Shown here in pieces: positions 41,165 through 49,703 of a stretch of DNA of 64,000 bases; the first letter of the stretch is position 1; each line of letters opens with the position of its first letter. The stretch is from Paludibaculum sp. (GTDB lineage: Bacteria; Acidobacteriota; Terriglobia; Bryobacterales; Bryobacteraceae): the NCBI GenBank assembly GCA_029973955.1, contig JARKQJ010000173.1, forward strand, positions 1 to 64,000, given 5' to 3'. Below the pieces are notes generated by a model. The model did no database searches. It was not told the origin of the DNA and worked only from the letters and a program-made list of their open reading frames with translations. Made by a program: the position numbers and the translations under genes.

Positions 41165-43396
41165 CTACTCCATCGCGATCTCGTAAGGCGCGATCGTCAC
41201 CGCCTTGCCCGCCGGCGTCTTCACCGTCGCCACGTGGTTGGAGAAGTTCAGCAGCGCCAGCTTGCCGTTTTCCAGCACACTCCAGTAGACGCCCGCCGGC
41301 TTCTCCATCCGCAGCGCCGCTTTCACTTCAGGCCGGATGCCCGGCAGTTTCAGCGCCAGGTCGCGTAGAAACTCGGCGTAGAACTGGCCCGGCACCAGGT
41401 CGCCGTGCCACAGCACCACCTTGCCCTTGCCCGTGTCGCCGGCCAGCCACTTCGTCGCGATCGACTGGTCGCCCTCCACCGTGATCGGGTTCCCCCGCGG
41501 CCTCGGCGCATACACCAGCACGCCGCCGTTCTTCACCCAGGCGTCGATCTTTTCGAGCACCGGTTTCTCCATCACCGAACCCCACAGGAACACCAGCATC
41601 TTGTAGCGGTCCAGCGCGCCGTCCAGAATCATCTGCTCGCTCGCGTAGTCGTAATCCATCACCGCTCTCAGGTCCCGCCCCGGCTGGAAGAACGTCCCCG
41701 CCCAGCGGTACCGCACCAGTTCGTCGTCCAGCTTGATCGCCGAATCGGGGTAAAACGCCGCCACGTCGATCACCGGCTTCGCCCGCTGGTCGATCAGCTT
41801 GCCCATCCTCAGCCACGCGTCGATCGCCTGGTCGTTCGCCGTCAGGTTGCCCAGGTAGTAGAACAGGTGCACCGCGCCGTTGGTCACCTCGTTGTAGAGC
41901 CGCGCCATCACCCCGCGCTTGCTGCCGTAGCCGCCCGGCTCATAGCCCAGCTCAATCCCGTAATACCGCGCCGCCGACGACGCCATCCGCGTGATCGTGA
42001 AGTTGTCCGCGAAATCGTCCCCCTCGTTCGTCAGACGGATACCGCCTTTGATCTTCACCATGCTCCGCGCCTGGTAGGAATAATCCGTGCCCACCTGCGG
42101 CATGCCCCAACCGCCCGACGATTGGTGGATCATCACGCCCGGCAGCGCCGCCCGTGACCACAACGCCCACTTCTCGCACCAGTCGCTCATCGCCCCCATG
42201 TACCAGTTCTGGAAATCCATCCTCTGCCGCCGCGTCAGCGCCGTCTCCGGCAGGAACGTTTTCACCTCGTCAAACGACCCGTACTTGCCGCTCCACTCTT
42301 TGTTCAATGCGTCGATCGTCGGGTACTTCTGCTTCAGCCAGTTGCGGAAGTCCGCCTGCGCCCACTCGTCTCCCGCCCAGTAGCCGATGTGCGTGTGGTG
42401 CTGCTGGAAGCCGTAGCCCGGCCCCTTCGCCGGATACTGCGCCTCCCCGTAGTCGCCGCTCGGCCCCAGCCGGATGCCCAGCAGCGACGGCTTCTTTCCA
42501 TACCGCTTGCCGAACTCGGCGATGAACTTGCTCGCATACTCCGTCTGGAACGGATGGAAGATCGTCTGCGTGTCATGCACAATGCCGTGCTCCAGGCACT
42601 TGAAGCCCCGGTCGTCCGCTGAACCGTGCAGCCACGCCGGCAGCGCGTAGCCCGAACCCGCCAGCAGCATCGGGAACCACTTCAGCCCGTGCTTCTCCAC
42701 TTCCGCCAGAATCGCGTCGTAGTAGCTCCAGTCGTACTCGCCCCGTTTGCGCTCCACGTAGCCCCAGCGAACATACGTTTCCACGCCGTTGAATCCCAGC
42801 GCCCGCACCAGCGGCAGTTCGTTCTTCAATCCGGCCAGCGCCTGCGGAATCTGGTCCGGCGTCAGCGCATCGCCGGCCGCCGAACTCACTCTCTCCGAAT
42901 GCCGCGTAAACCCGATCGCCGGCTCCACCAGAGGCGCGTGCTCCGCCGCCGGCTCCACATCCGTCAACACCGCCGACTTCAGATAATCCAGCCCCTCCAC
43001 CCTCACCTTCTTTGGCGTCTCATTCACAAAGTGGAAGCCCGCCCGCCGCACCTTGCCCGTGTTCACTCTCGCCACGCCCCATTGCTCCGGCTGGCCCACA
43101 CCTGGCGAAATCGAGATCAACCCGTAGCCCCTGTCCACGTACTCCAGCACCAGCCACGCGCCCCCCGCCGGCGCCGCGTCGATCGCCAGCCGGTACGCCG
43201 AACGCGAGTAATAATCCTTGCTCGGGGCCAGCCGCGCCGTTGCCGCCGCGCCCACGCCTTCCACGCGCCACGGCGAATCCTCCGCCTTCTCCATCCGGAT
43301 TCCTTTTTCCTGCGGAGGCGCTCCAGCCTGCCAGCGAGCCAGTTCACCGCCGCTCAGTCCCGCGGCAACAAGGAGGGATACAGTTACAAGTCGCAC
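41165..43396 (-). CDS. Secreted GH42/GH14-like glycoside hydrolase
   Basis: The 743-residue product has a signal peptide (MRLVTVSLLVAAGLSGGELA), a beta-sandwich N-terminal domain (residues of about 25-165), a TIM barrel (ALGFNGVETYVRWGYVERKR, EYDWSYYDAILAEVEKHGLK, LGIRLGPSGDYGEAQYP) and a C-terminal Rossmann-like and beta-sandwich part (LFYYLGNLTANDQ, RPRGNPITVEGDQS). The barrel has the style of GH42 beta-galactosidases, while GPSGDYGEAQYP resembles the acid loop of GH14. The family is therefore not decided; a role in hydrolysing a plant or microbial oligosaccharide is the modest conclusion. It lies apart from the main sugar cluster but on the same theme. Confidence 0.72.
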   Translation of the reverse strand: MRLVTVSLLVAAGLSGGELARWQAGAPPQEKGIRMEKAEDSPWRVEGVGAAATARLAPSKDYYSRSAYRLAIDAAPAGGAWLVLEYVDRGYGLISISPGVGQPEQWGVARVNTGKVRRAGFHFVNETPKKVRVEGLDYLKSAVLTDVEPAAEHAPLVEPAIGFTRHSERVSSAAGDALTPDQIPQALAGLKNELPLVRALGFNGVETYVRWGYVERKRGEYDWSYYDAILAEVEKHGLKWFPMLLAGSGYALPAWLHGSADDRGFKCLEHGIVHDTQTIFHPFQTEYASKFIAEFGKRYGKKPSLLGIRLGPSGDYGEAQYPAKGPGYGFQQHHTHIGYWAGDEWAQADFRNWLKQKYPTIDALNKEWSGKYGSFDEVKTFLPETALTRRQRMDFQNWYMGAMSDWCEKWALWSRAALPGVMIHQSSGGWGMPQVGTDYSYQARSMVKIKGGIRLTNEGDDFADNFTITRMASSAARYYGIELGYEPGGYGSKRGVMARLYNEVTNGAVHLFYYLGNLTANDQAIDAWLRMGKLIDQRAKPVIDVAAFYPDSAIKLDDELVRYRWAGTFFQPGRDLRAVMDYDYASEQMILDGALDRYKMLVFLWGSVMEKPVLEKIDAWVKNGGVLVYAPRPRGNPITVEGDQSIATKWLAGDTGKGKVVLWHGDLVPGQFYAEFLRDLALKLPGIRPEVKAALRMEKPAGVYWSVLENGKLALLNFSNHVATVKTPAGKAVTIAPYEIAME

Positions 43397-43431
43397 ACAA
43401 AGAGTGAATCAAAGTGCGCGCGATTCCGCAA

Positions 43432-44073
43432 TCACCAATTGCGGGTTTTCAGATCGTAAGGCACGCGATAGCCCAACCCCATCCGCGCCCGGCGCTTGCC
43501 GGCGATCGGCTCCCGCTCGCCCCACGGGTCGGCTTCGAACTCCGCGCAGGTGCCCGCTTCCCGCAGCCGCACCTCCTCCACATTCGGAGGTTCGTTCACC
43601 GCCACATACTCGAACGGCCGCGTCCAGCCCAGGGCTGCCCGATGCAGCACCCCAATCCGCCGGCCCTTGAAGCCCCAACCGCACACCGTCACCCGCTCCG
43701 GCCACGCCCCCGCCACCTGCTTGTACCGGTGCAGCCCATACAGCACGTTCAGGAACGAATCCAGCGCATGCTCCTCCAGCACCGCCCGCTCGCGCACGTC
43801 CACCGCGCCCCACCAGCCGTACCACTCCGCGATGCGCCAGTACGCCAGCGCCTCCGTCACCGGACCAGCGCTCCGCTCCGTCGCCGTGCCGCTGAACATC
43901 AGCAGCCCCTCCGGCCGCTGCTCAGCCAGTTCCACGCCCGCCCGGATGTGCTCCACAAAGTAGCGCGGCTCGCTGTTCTGATACGGCTTCAAATGCCATG
44001 AGGCGTCATCCATCGGATCGCCCCGCAGGTTCCACACCGCGTGGCCCGGCACCAGGATGAGTTCGCGGAACAT
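43432..44073 (-). CDS. YdcF/DUF218-like protein
   Basis: The 213-residue product has the start MFRELILVPGHAVWNLRGDP and SGTATERSAGPVTEALAYWR, the two loops that bracket the active-site-like groove of DUF218 proteins (SanA, YdcF). Later ERAVLEEHALDSFLNVLYGL and GWGFKGRRIGVLHRAALGW complete the fold. Members are alpha-beta proteins that bind nucleotides or act in envelope metabolism; the substrate is unknown. No signal peptide is present. The start overlaps the ruvB stop by one base, so it is the third gene of the ruvA-ruvB transcript. Confidence 0.72.
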   Translation of the reverse strand: MFRELILVPGHAVWNLRGDPMDDASWHLKPYQNSEPRYFVEHIRAGVELAEQRPEGLLMFSGTATERSAGPVTEALAYWRIAEWYGWWGAVDVRERAVLEEHALDSFLNVLYGLHRYKQVAGAWPERVTVCGWGFKGRRIGVLHRAALGWTRPFEYVAVNEPPNVEEVRLREAGTCAEFEADPWGEREPIAGKRRARMGLGYRVPYDLKTRNW

Positions 44074-45113
44074 CAGAAGAGCTTGTTCTGCCCCCAGCCC
44101 ATCGGGCGCCGCTCTACGCCGAAATACTCGAACGCCCGCTCAGTGCCGATGCGCCCCCTCGGTGTCCGGTCCAGGAAGCCGAGCTGCATCAGATACGGCT
44201 CGTACACTTCCTCAATCGTGTCCGGCTCTTCGTCCGTCGAAGCCGAGATCGTCGAGAGCCCCACCGGCCCGCCGCTGTACTTGTCGAGAATCGTCAGCAT
44301 GATCTTCTTGTCGATCTCGTCCAGGCCGAAACGGTCCACTTCCAGCAGGTCCAGCGAATCTCTTGCCACTTGCAGCGTCACGTGCCCGCTGGCCCGCACC
44401 TGCGCATAGTCGCGCACGCGCCGCAGCAAGCGGTTCGCAATGCGCGGTGTGCCCCGGCTGCGGCGCGCCACCTCTTGCGCCGCATCCTCGTCCACCGGCG
44501 TCTCCAGCAGCTTGGCCGCCCTCAGCACAATCTTCTGCATCTCCGGCACTTCGTAGTGCTTGAGATAAAGGATCAGCCCGAAACGCCCCCTCAGCGGCGC
44601 GCTCAGCAGACCCTGCCGCGTGGTGGCGCCCACGCCCGTGAACGACTGAATCGGCAGCGAGTGCGTGCGCGCCCCCGGCCCCTGCCCGATCACGATATCC
44701 ACCCGGAAATCTTCCAGCGCCGAGTACAGCACCTCTTCCACGTCCGGCATCAGCCGGTGGATCTCGTCGATGAAGAACACCTGCCGCCCGCGCAGGTTCG
44801 AAAGAATGCCCGTCAGGTCCAGCTTCTTCTGCAGCATCGGCCCGCTGGTCAGGTCGAAGGGGACGTCCAGCTCCTGCGCGATGATGTTGGCCAGCGTGGT
44901 CTTGCCCAGCCCCGGCGGACCGATCAGCAGAACGTGGTCCATCGCCTCGCCGCGCAGCCGCGCCGCCTCAATGGTCACCTTCAGTAGCTCTTTCACCTTC
45001 GCCTGCCCGGTGAAATCGTCCAGCCTCCGCGGGCGCAGGCTCGCCTCGAACTGCAGTTCTTCGGCCGTCGCCGACGCTGAAACAATTCTCCGGTTTTTGT
45101 TCTGCTCCGCCAT
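44073..45113 (-). CDS. ruvB: Holliday junction branch-migration helicase RuvB
   Basis: The 346-residue product is the AAA+ motor that moves Holliday junctions, together with RuvA, in recombinational repair. Visible features are Walker A GPPGLGKTT, Walker B VFFIDEIHR, sensor GATTRQGLLSAPLRGRFG, the winged-helix C-terminal domain (ISASTDEEPDTIEEVYEPYL, then RTPRGRIGTERAFEYFGV) and a normal length. It follows ruvA by 30 bases and is followed by the DUF218 gene with a one-base overlap. The genes are on the strand opposite rsmE. Confidence 0.98.
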   Translation of the reverse strand: MAEQNKNRRIVSASATAEELQFEASLRPRRLDDFTGQAKVKELLKVTIEAARLRGEAMDHVLLIGPPGLGKTTLANIIAQELDVPFDLTSGPMLQKKLDLTGILSNLRGRQVFFIDEIHRLMPDVEEVLYSALEDFRVDIVIGQGPGARTHSLPIQSFTGVGATTRQGLLSAPLRGRFGLILYLKHYEVPEMQKIVLRAAKLLETPVDEDAAQEVARRSRGTPRIANRLLRRVRDYAQVRASGHVTLQVARDSLDLLEVDRFGLDEIDKKIMLTILDKYSGGPVGLSTISASTDEEPDTIEEVYEPYLMQLGFLDRTPRGRIGTERAFEYFGVERRPMGWGQNKLF

Positions 45114-45143
45114 TTGCTTGGAGATGCCCTGGAAACTCCTAGG

Positions 45144-45746
45144 TTATCTCAGCAGTTCCATCGCACGCCGGAACAGCGGCTCAAAGCCCTGCCCGCCGGT
45201 CTCCGCCGCCGCCTTCTTCACCGCCGCCTCCGCCGCCGGCCGCTGGCTGCCCAGGTTCACCAGCGCGCTGATCACGTCGTTCTCGTCCTGCGAGAAGACC
45301 ACCGCCGCCGGACCCTTCGCCTCGCCCGCCGGCGACGCTCCCAGGCCCTCCATCTTGTCGCGCAGCTCCAGCACCATCCGCTCCGCCGTCTTCTTGCCGA
45401 TGCCCGGCACCCTCGTCAGCGATGCCACATCCCCGGCCCGGATCACGCGCACCAGATCCGCCGCCACAATGCCGCTCAACACCGTCACCCCCAGCTTCGG
45501 CCCGATGCCGCTCACGCTGATCAGCTTCTCGAACAGCACCTTCTCCTCGGAGCTGTGGAAGCCGAACAGCAGGATGGCGTCTTCCCGCACCACCGTGTGT
45601 ATGCGCAGCTTCACCTCCGCCCCCGCCGCCGGCAGCGCCGTGAACGTCGACACGGGGATTGTGACGTCGTAGCCCACCCCGCCCGCCTCGACAATGGCCT
45701 GGTTCGGGTGCTTCTCCAGCAGAATCCCACGAAGATGCGCGATCAT
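45144..45746 (-). CDS. ruvA: Holliday junction-binding protein RuvA
   Basis: The 200-residue product binds four-way junctions as a tetramer or octamer and recruits RuvB. The N-terminal OB-fold (MIAHLRGILLEKHPNQAIVE, GGVGYDVTIPVST) is followed by two helix-hairpin-helix motifs (VSGIGPKLGVTVLS and VPGIGKKTAERMVLELRDK), an acidic linker and a small C-terminal domain that contacts RuvB. It is of family length. It is divergent from rsmE, with 38 bases between the two starts holding both promoters or leaders. Confidence 0.98.
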   Translation of the reverse strand: MIAHLRGILLEKHPNQAIVEAGGVGYDVTIPVSTFTALPAAGAEVKLRIHTVVREDAILLFGFHSSEEKVLFEKLISVSGIGPKLGVTVLSGIVAADLVRVIRAGDVASLTRVPGIGKKTAERMVLELRDKMEGLGASPAGEAKGPAAVVFSQDENDVISALVNLGSQRPAAEAAVKKAAAETGGQGFEPLFRRAMELLR

Positions 45747-45784
45747 GATCCCCCATTCTCGCAGGTCCGGTTACCCTGAAAGGA

Positions 45785-46504
45785 ATGGCACGCCGCCTCT
45801 TCTACGTCGACGAAATCACCGGCCGCAGCGCTTACCTGCGCGGCGAAACGGCTCAGCATCTGCGCAAGGTCCTCCGTGCCGAACGCGGCCAGAAGTACGA
45901 GGTCAGCGACGGCGCTTCGCTCTGGCTGGCCGAGATCGAAGACTTCGGCAAGGACATGGTCCAGTTCAGCCTGCTCGAAGCCATCGAAGCCGTCGTGCCG
46001 CCCGCGCGCGTCCACCTCTACGCCGCGCTCATCAAGTTCGATCACTTCGAGTGGATCCTGGAAAAGGCCACCGAACTCGGAGTCGAGCGCATCACGCCGG
46101 TCTACTCCTTGAGAGTGGAGAAGGGCCTGGACCAGGCCGCGCTGAAGCGCATGGAGCGCTGGCGCCGCATCCTGCTCGAGTCCGGCCAGCAGGCCCGCCG
46201 CCTCTCGCCGCCCGCACTCGACGAGCCCGTCAAACTCGCCGCCGCGCTGGCCGCCGAAAACCCGCTGCGCCTGTGGCTGGAAGAAGCGCGAGGCGCCCGC
46301 CCTATCCTGGAAGCCCTGCCGCCGTCGATGCCGGAAGCCGCCCTCCTCTGCGGCCCCGAAGGAGGTTGGGACGACCGTGAACGCGCCGAAGCGAACGCCG
46401 CCGGCTGGACCGCCATCTCCCTGGGCCCGCAAGTGCTGCGCGCCGAAACCGCCGCGCTGGCCGCTCTCTCGGTCCTCTCCGCCTGGGCCTCCAGGAAGGC
46501 TTAA
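45785..46504 (+). CDS. rsmE: 16S rRNA (uracil-1498-N3)-methyltransferase
   Basis: The 239-residue product is of SPOUT type. It methylates U1498 of 16S rRNA with SAM. The N-terminal PUA-like domain (residues of about 1-65) contains HLRKVLRAERGQKYEVSDG, followed by the SPOUT knot: LEKATELGVERITPVYS, then the signature LLCGPEGGWDDRERAEAN and SLGPQVLRAETAALAAL. It is family length. The stop codon sits in a palindromic TTAA shared with the convergent fucosidase gene (46501-46504). Confidence 0.96.
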   Translation: MARRLFYVDEITGRSAYLRGETAQHLRKVLRAERGQKYEVSDGASLWLAEIEDFGKDMVQFSLLEAIEAVVPPARVHLYAALIKFDHFEWILEKATELGVERITPVYSLRVEKGLDQAALKRMERWRRILLESGQQARRLSPPALDEPVKLAAALAAENPLRLWLEEARGARPILEALPPSMPEAALLCGPEGGWDDRERAEANAAGWTAISLGPQVLRAETAALAALSVLSAWASRKA

Positions 46505-47979
46505 GCGCTTTCCTTGTACAGCCCGAACTCCGCAAGCGCCGGAGCCGCGGCCGCGTCCGTGATCCGGACTCGCACCTTGTTCGTCTTCACCGGCTGCGCC
46601 AGCTTCGCCAGCCGGCAGGAACCAATACTCGTGCCCTCCGCAACGGAAGCCCACGCGCCGTCCTTCCAGGCCTCCACAGCGAACGCGCCGATGCGCTGCC
46701 CCAGCCGGATCTCTTCCCGAAGCCGGATCACGTTGAACTCCGCTTCGCCCTTCAGCGCAAATTCGACCTCGGCCGTCTTTGCGCCCTCGGCCGCCACCCA
46801 GGCAGTGTCGCGCTTGCCGTCCAGTAGCTGCGCCGCCTTGTACGGCCCGGCGAGCGTGCTGGATGCCTTCACCTTCGCTCCGGCGGCCAGGTTCTTTTCA
46901 AACAACGCTGCCAACTGCGCGCCGAAGCTCTTCAAGGAAGCCACGTCGTTCTCGTGCAGCAGGCCGCGGCGGTCCGGCGGCACATTCAGCAGGAAGCTGG
47001 CGCCGCGCCCGACCGACTTGAAGTAGAGATCCATCAACTGCGCCGGCGTCTTCACCTTCTCGTTCTGGTTGGCGTGCCAGAACCAGCCCGGCCGGATGGA
47101 GACGTCACACTCCGCCGGCAGCCACTTCTTGCCGTTGCGCGTGCCGGTGCCGCTCTGCTTGGCATTGACGTCGCCCGGCGAGGCGTCGCCACCCTTATCG
47201 CCGACCGGATCGTACGTGGCCCAGCAGGTCTCGTTCGCGAAGCCGCGCTCGTTGCCCACCCAGCGGATGTCGGGGCCCACGTCGCTGAAGATGACGGCGT
47301 TGGGCTGCAACTGCCGCACGAGTTCCCAGGTCTTCGGCCAGCCGTAGTAGGTCTTCTTGTCAATGGTGCGCTTCTCCCGCGCTCCCCCATAGAAGCCATC
47401 GCCGCCGTTGGCGCCGTCATGCCACACCTCGTAGATGGGTCCGTACTCGGTCAGCAGTTCTTTCAACTGGGCGCGGTAGGTCTCGACATACTCGGGCCGG
47501 CCGTACTGTGCATTGTTGCGGTCCCAGGGGGAAAGGTAGACACCGAACTTCAAGCCCTGCTTGGCGGCCGCCTGCGAGATCTCTTTCACGACGTCGCCCT
47601 TGCCGTCGCGCCACTTGCTGCGCTTCACCGAATGCTCCGTGGTCTTCGTCGGCCACAGGCAGAAGCCGTCGTGGTGCTTGCAGGTCAGGATGACGCCCTT
47701 CATCCCGCCGGCCTTCAGCGCGGAGACCATGGCGTCGGCGTCGAATGCGGTGGGGTTGAAAATAGACGGATCCTCGTCGCCGTAGCCCCACTCCTTGTCC
47801 GTGAAGGTGTTGGTGGTGAAGTGCAGGAAGCTGTAGACCTCCATCTGGTGCCACAGCCACTGCCCGGCCGAAGGCACGGCGCCGAACGGCTGCGGCTTCG
47901 ACGCGGCCTGCAAAGCAAAGGGCGCCGCCGCAGCCGCGCCCAGGAAGGAACGCCGGGTGGAAAGGAGGTGAGTGCTCAT
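46501..47979 (-). CDS. Secreted GH29 alpha-L-fucosidase with C-terminal discoidin-like domain
   Basis: The 492-residue product has a Tat-like signal (TRRSFLGAAAAAPFALQAAS). The GH29 barrel holds LHFTTNTFTDKEWGYGDED, VILTCKHHDGFCLWPT and the nucleophile Asp188 in YEVWHDGANGG. The last 140 residues form an F5/8-type C (discoidin-like) carbohydrate-binding domain (VKASSTLAGPYKAAQLLDGK, VRITDAAAAPALAEFGLY). It releases alpha-L-fucose from glycans or plant polysaccharides. Tat export suggests folding in the cytoplasm. A second GH29 lies at 56226. Start 47979 is preferred because it begins the Tat signal; ribosome-site support is weak. Confidence 0.92.
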   Translation of the reverse strand: MSTHLLSTRRSFLGAAAAAPFALQAASKPQPFGAVPSAGQWLWHQMEVYSFLHFTTNTFTDKEWGYGDEDPSIFNPTAFDADAMVSALKAGGMKGVILTCKHHDGFCLWPTKTTEHSVKRSKWRDGKGDVVKEISQAAAKQGLKFGVYLSPWDRNNAQYGRPEYVETYRAQLKELLTEYGPIYEVWHDGANGGDGFYGGAREKRTIDKKTYYGWPKTWELVRQLQPNAVIFSDVGPDIRWVGNERGFANETCWATYDPVGDKGGDASPGDVNAKQSGTGTRNGKKWLPAECDVSIRPGWFWHANQNEKVKTPAQLMDLYFKSVGRGASFLLNVPPDRRGLLHENDVASLKSFGAQLAALFEKNLAAGAKVKASSTLAGPYKAAQLLDGKRDTAWVAAEGAKTAEVEFALKGEAEFNVIRLREEIRLGQRIGAFAVEAWKDGAWASVAEGTSIGSCRLAKLAQPVKTNKVRVRITDAAAAPALAEFGLYKESA

Positions 47980-47999
47980 GCACTCGCATTGTATCGCCG

Positions 48000-49703
48000 C
48001 TAGTAGCGCCAGCTCTTCAGGTCCGCTCCGGGCGGATGATTGGCTTCCATGCGCTCCAGCATGCGCGGCAGGTACATGGTGTTGTAGCGCAGGCGCGAGA
48101 TGCCGTTGGGCAGCGTGGGGTCGCCGTTCCAACAGTGCTCGGCCCGGTCGCCGTACGCCACGGTGGCATCGGCCTTCGGACCGTTGGCATTCTTCAGAAA
48201 ATCTTCCATCAGGTAGACGGCGTTGTTGAGGTAGTAGGTGTCCATGTCGCCGCAGTAGATGTGGAGCTTGCCCTGCAGCTTGGGGCCCAGCTTGGCCCAG
48301 TCGCGCTCGAGGATGTAGCGCAGGTCGAAGTTCTCTTTCCAGTAGGCGGCCACCTTGGGGTCGATGACGCCGGTGGCTTTGTCGAAGATCCGCGCCGGGT
48401 AACCGTCGGGACCGATGGGCGAGTAGACCGCCTCCCAGATATCGAACTGCTGGCCGCTGCGCGTCCTGGTGCCGAGGGCCAGCTCGAGCCGGTTCATCTG
48501 CTCGATGGTGACGGTGACCTTGCCCAGGTAGTCGCGGGCTCCGGGCCGGGCCACCTTGGTGTGCGGGCCTTCGAGGAAGTAGGCGTTGTGGTCTTCGTAG
48601 AGGTTGATCTGGGTGTACGCGCGGAAGTCGATCGGATCGGGGCAGGCGCCGAAAGCTCCGTTGAACTCGTCGGGGTAGAAGATCTGGACGGCGAGCGCTT
48701 CCCAGCCGCCGGTGGAGCCGCCGTAGGTGAAGCGGGCCCAGCCCTGGCCGATGCCGCGGAAGCGGCGCTCGATCTCGGGGACGAGTTCCTTCATGATGGC
48801 GTCTCCGTAGGGACCGAGGTTGGCGGAGTTCACGGCGTAGGAGTCGTCGTAGTAGGGATTGGCGTGCTGAATCTCAACGATGAGGAAGCGCGGGAAGCCG
48901 GGCGAGGTCCACTTCCTGTAGAAGTCGTAGGCCTCCTGCTGCTGAATCACATTGAGGCCGTTCATGCGGAAGCGGGCGGAGTAGGTTGGCTTCAGGTTGG
49001 GATCGGGCGGCTCGGTGCGGAAGCCGCCGAAGTCCGCCGGGAAGTGGCCGTGGAAGATGGCCAGCGGGTAGCGCGCTTCGGGGTGTGTGTCGAAGCCTTC
49101 GGGCAGCAGAATGTGGGCGCCGAGATACATGGGCCGGCCCCAGAACCTGGTCAATAGCTCGCTCTGGATGCGAATGTGCTTGATGTACTTGGTGTCCTGG
49201 AGCGGCTCGATGGGCGGCATGACGGAGTCGAGCGTGAGGCTGATCTTCGAATCCGGACCGATGGTGACCTGGACGGGCTTCGAGTAGAGGTTGCCGGGGG
49301 CGCGGCTCCACTGGCGTCCTTCGCCGCGGTCGGTGGGCAGCTTCAAGGTGCGGCCGTCGGCGAAGTGGAAGGTCTCGTAGAGGTCGAGCACGGCCTGGAT
49401 GGTGTATTCCCCGGGCTTGAGGTCTTTGAAACTTGAAATGGGGTAGCCGGGCGAGGCGGCGTCGAAGGCCACCGGCGTGCCGGGCTTCCAGTTCTCGACA
49501 TCCTGGCCGAAGACGATCTGGGTGTTCGGGCTGTCGTTGACCTGAAAGCGCGGCTCGGCCTTAGGGTCAGTGGAGAGGAGGATGAGAAGGCGGCCGTCGA
49601 GAGGCTTCGTGGCCTGGACGGCGGGCAGCGTGACGGAGATGGTTTCCGCCGGCGCAAGCAGCGCCGGCAGAAGCAGGGCAAGAGTCCTTACCAGAGTTTG
49701 CAT
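48000..49703 (-). CDS. Secreted esterase-D-like alpha/beta hydrolase
   Basis: The 567-residue product has a signal peptide (MQTLVRTLALLLPALLAPAE), a beta-sandwich N-terminal part, then an esterase-D-type alpha/beta-hydrolase domain. The nucleophile Ser is in TYGGSTGGWEAL; the distal His is probably the one in DRAEHCW, and an acidic residue lies between. Enzymes of this type remove acyl or other ester groups from carbohydrates. The start overlaps the stop of the M13 peptidase gene by 16 bases, which implies translation from one transcript. The precise substrate cannot be read. Confidence 0.82.
   Translation of the reverse strand: MQTLVRTLALLLPALLAPAETISVTLPAVQATKPLDGRLLILLSTDPKAEPRFQVNDSPNTQIVFGQDVENWKPGTPVAFDAASPGYPISSFKDLKPGEYTIQAVLDLYETFHFADGRTLKLPTDRGEGRQWSRAPGNLYSKPVQVTIGPDSKISLTLDSVMPPIEPLQDTKYIKHIRIQSELLTRFWGRPMYLGAHILLPEGFDTHPEARYPLAIFHGHFPADFGGFRTEPPDPNLKPTYSARFRMNGLNVIQQQEAYDFYRKWTSPGFPRFLIVEIQHANPYYDDSYAVNSANLGPYGDAIMKELVPEIERRFRGIGQGWARFTYGGSTGGWEALAVQIFYPDEFNGAFGACPDPIDFRAYTQINLYEDHNAYFLEGPHTKVARPGARDYLGKVTVTIEQMNRLELALGTRTRSGQQFDIWEAVYSPIGPDGYPARIFDKATGVIDPKVAAYWKENFDLRYILERDWAKLGPKLQGKLHIYCGDMDTYYLNNAVYLMEDFLKNANGPKADATVAYGDRAEHCWNGDPTLPNGISRLRYNTMYLPRMLERMEANHPPGADLKSWRY

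Noticed and set aside
47980..48132. Upstream extension of the first GH29 fucosidase frame
   Set aside because: It would run into the end of the esterase gene region and places the Tat signal internally.
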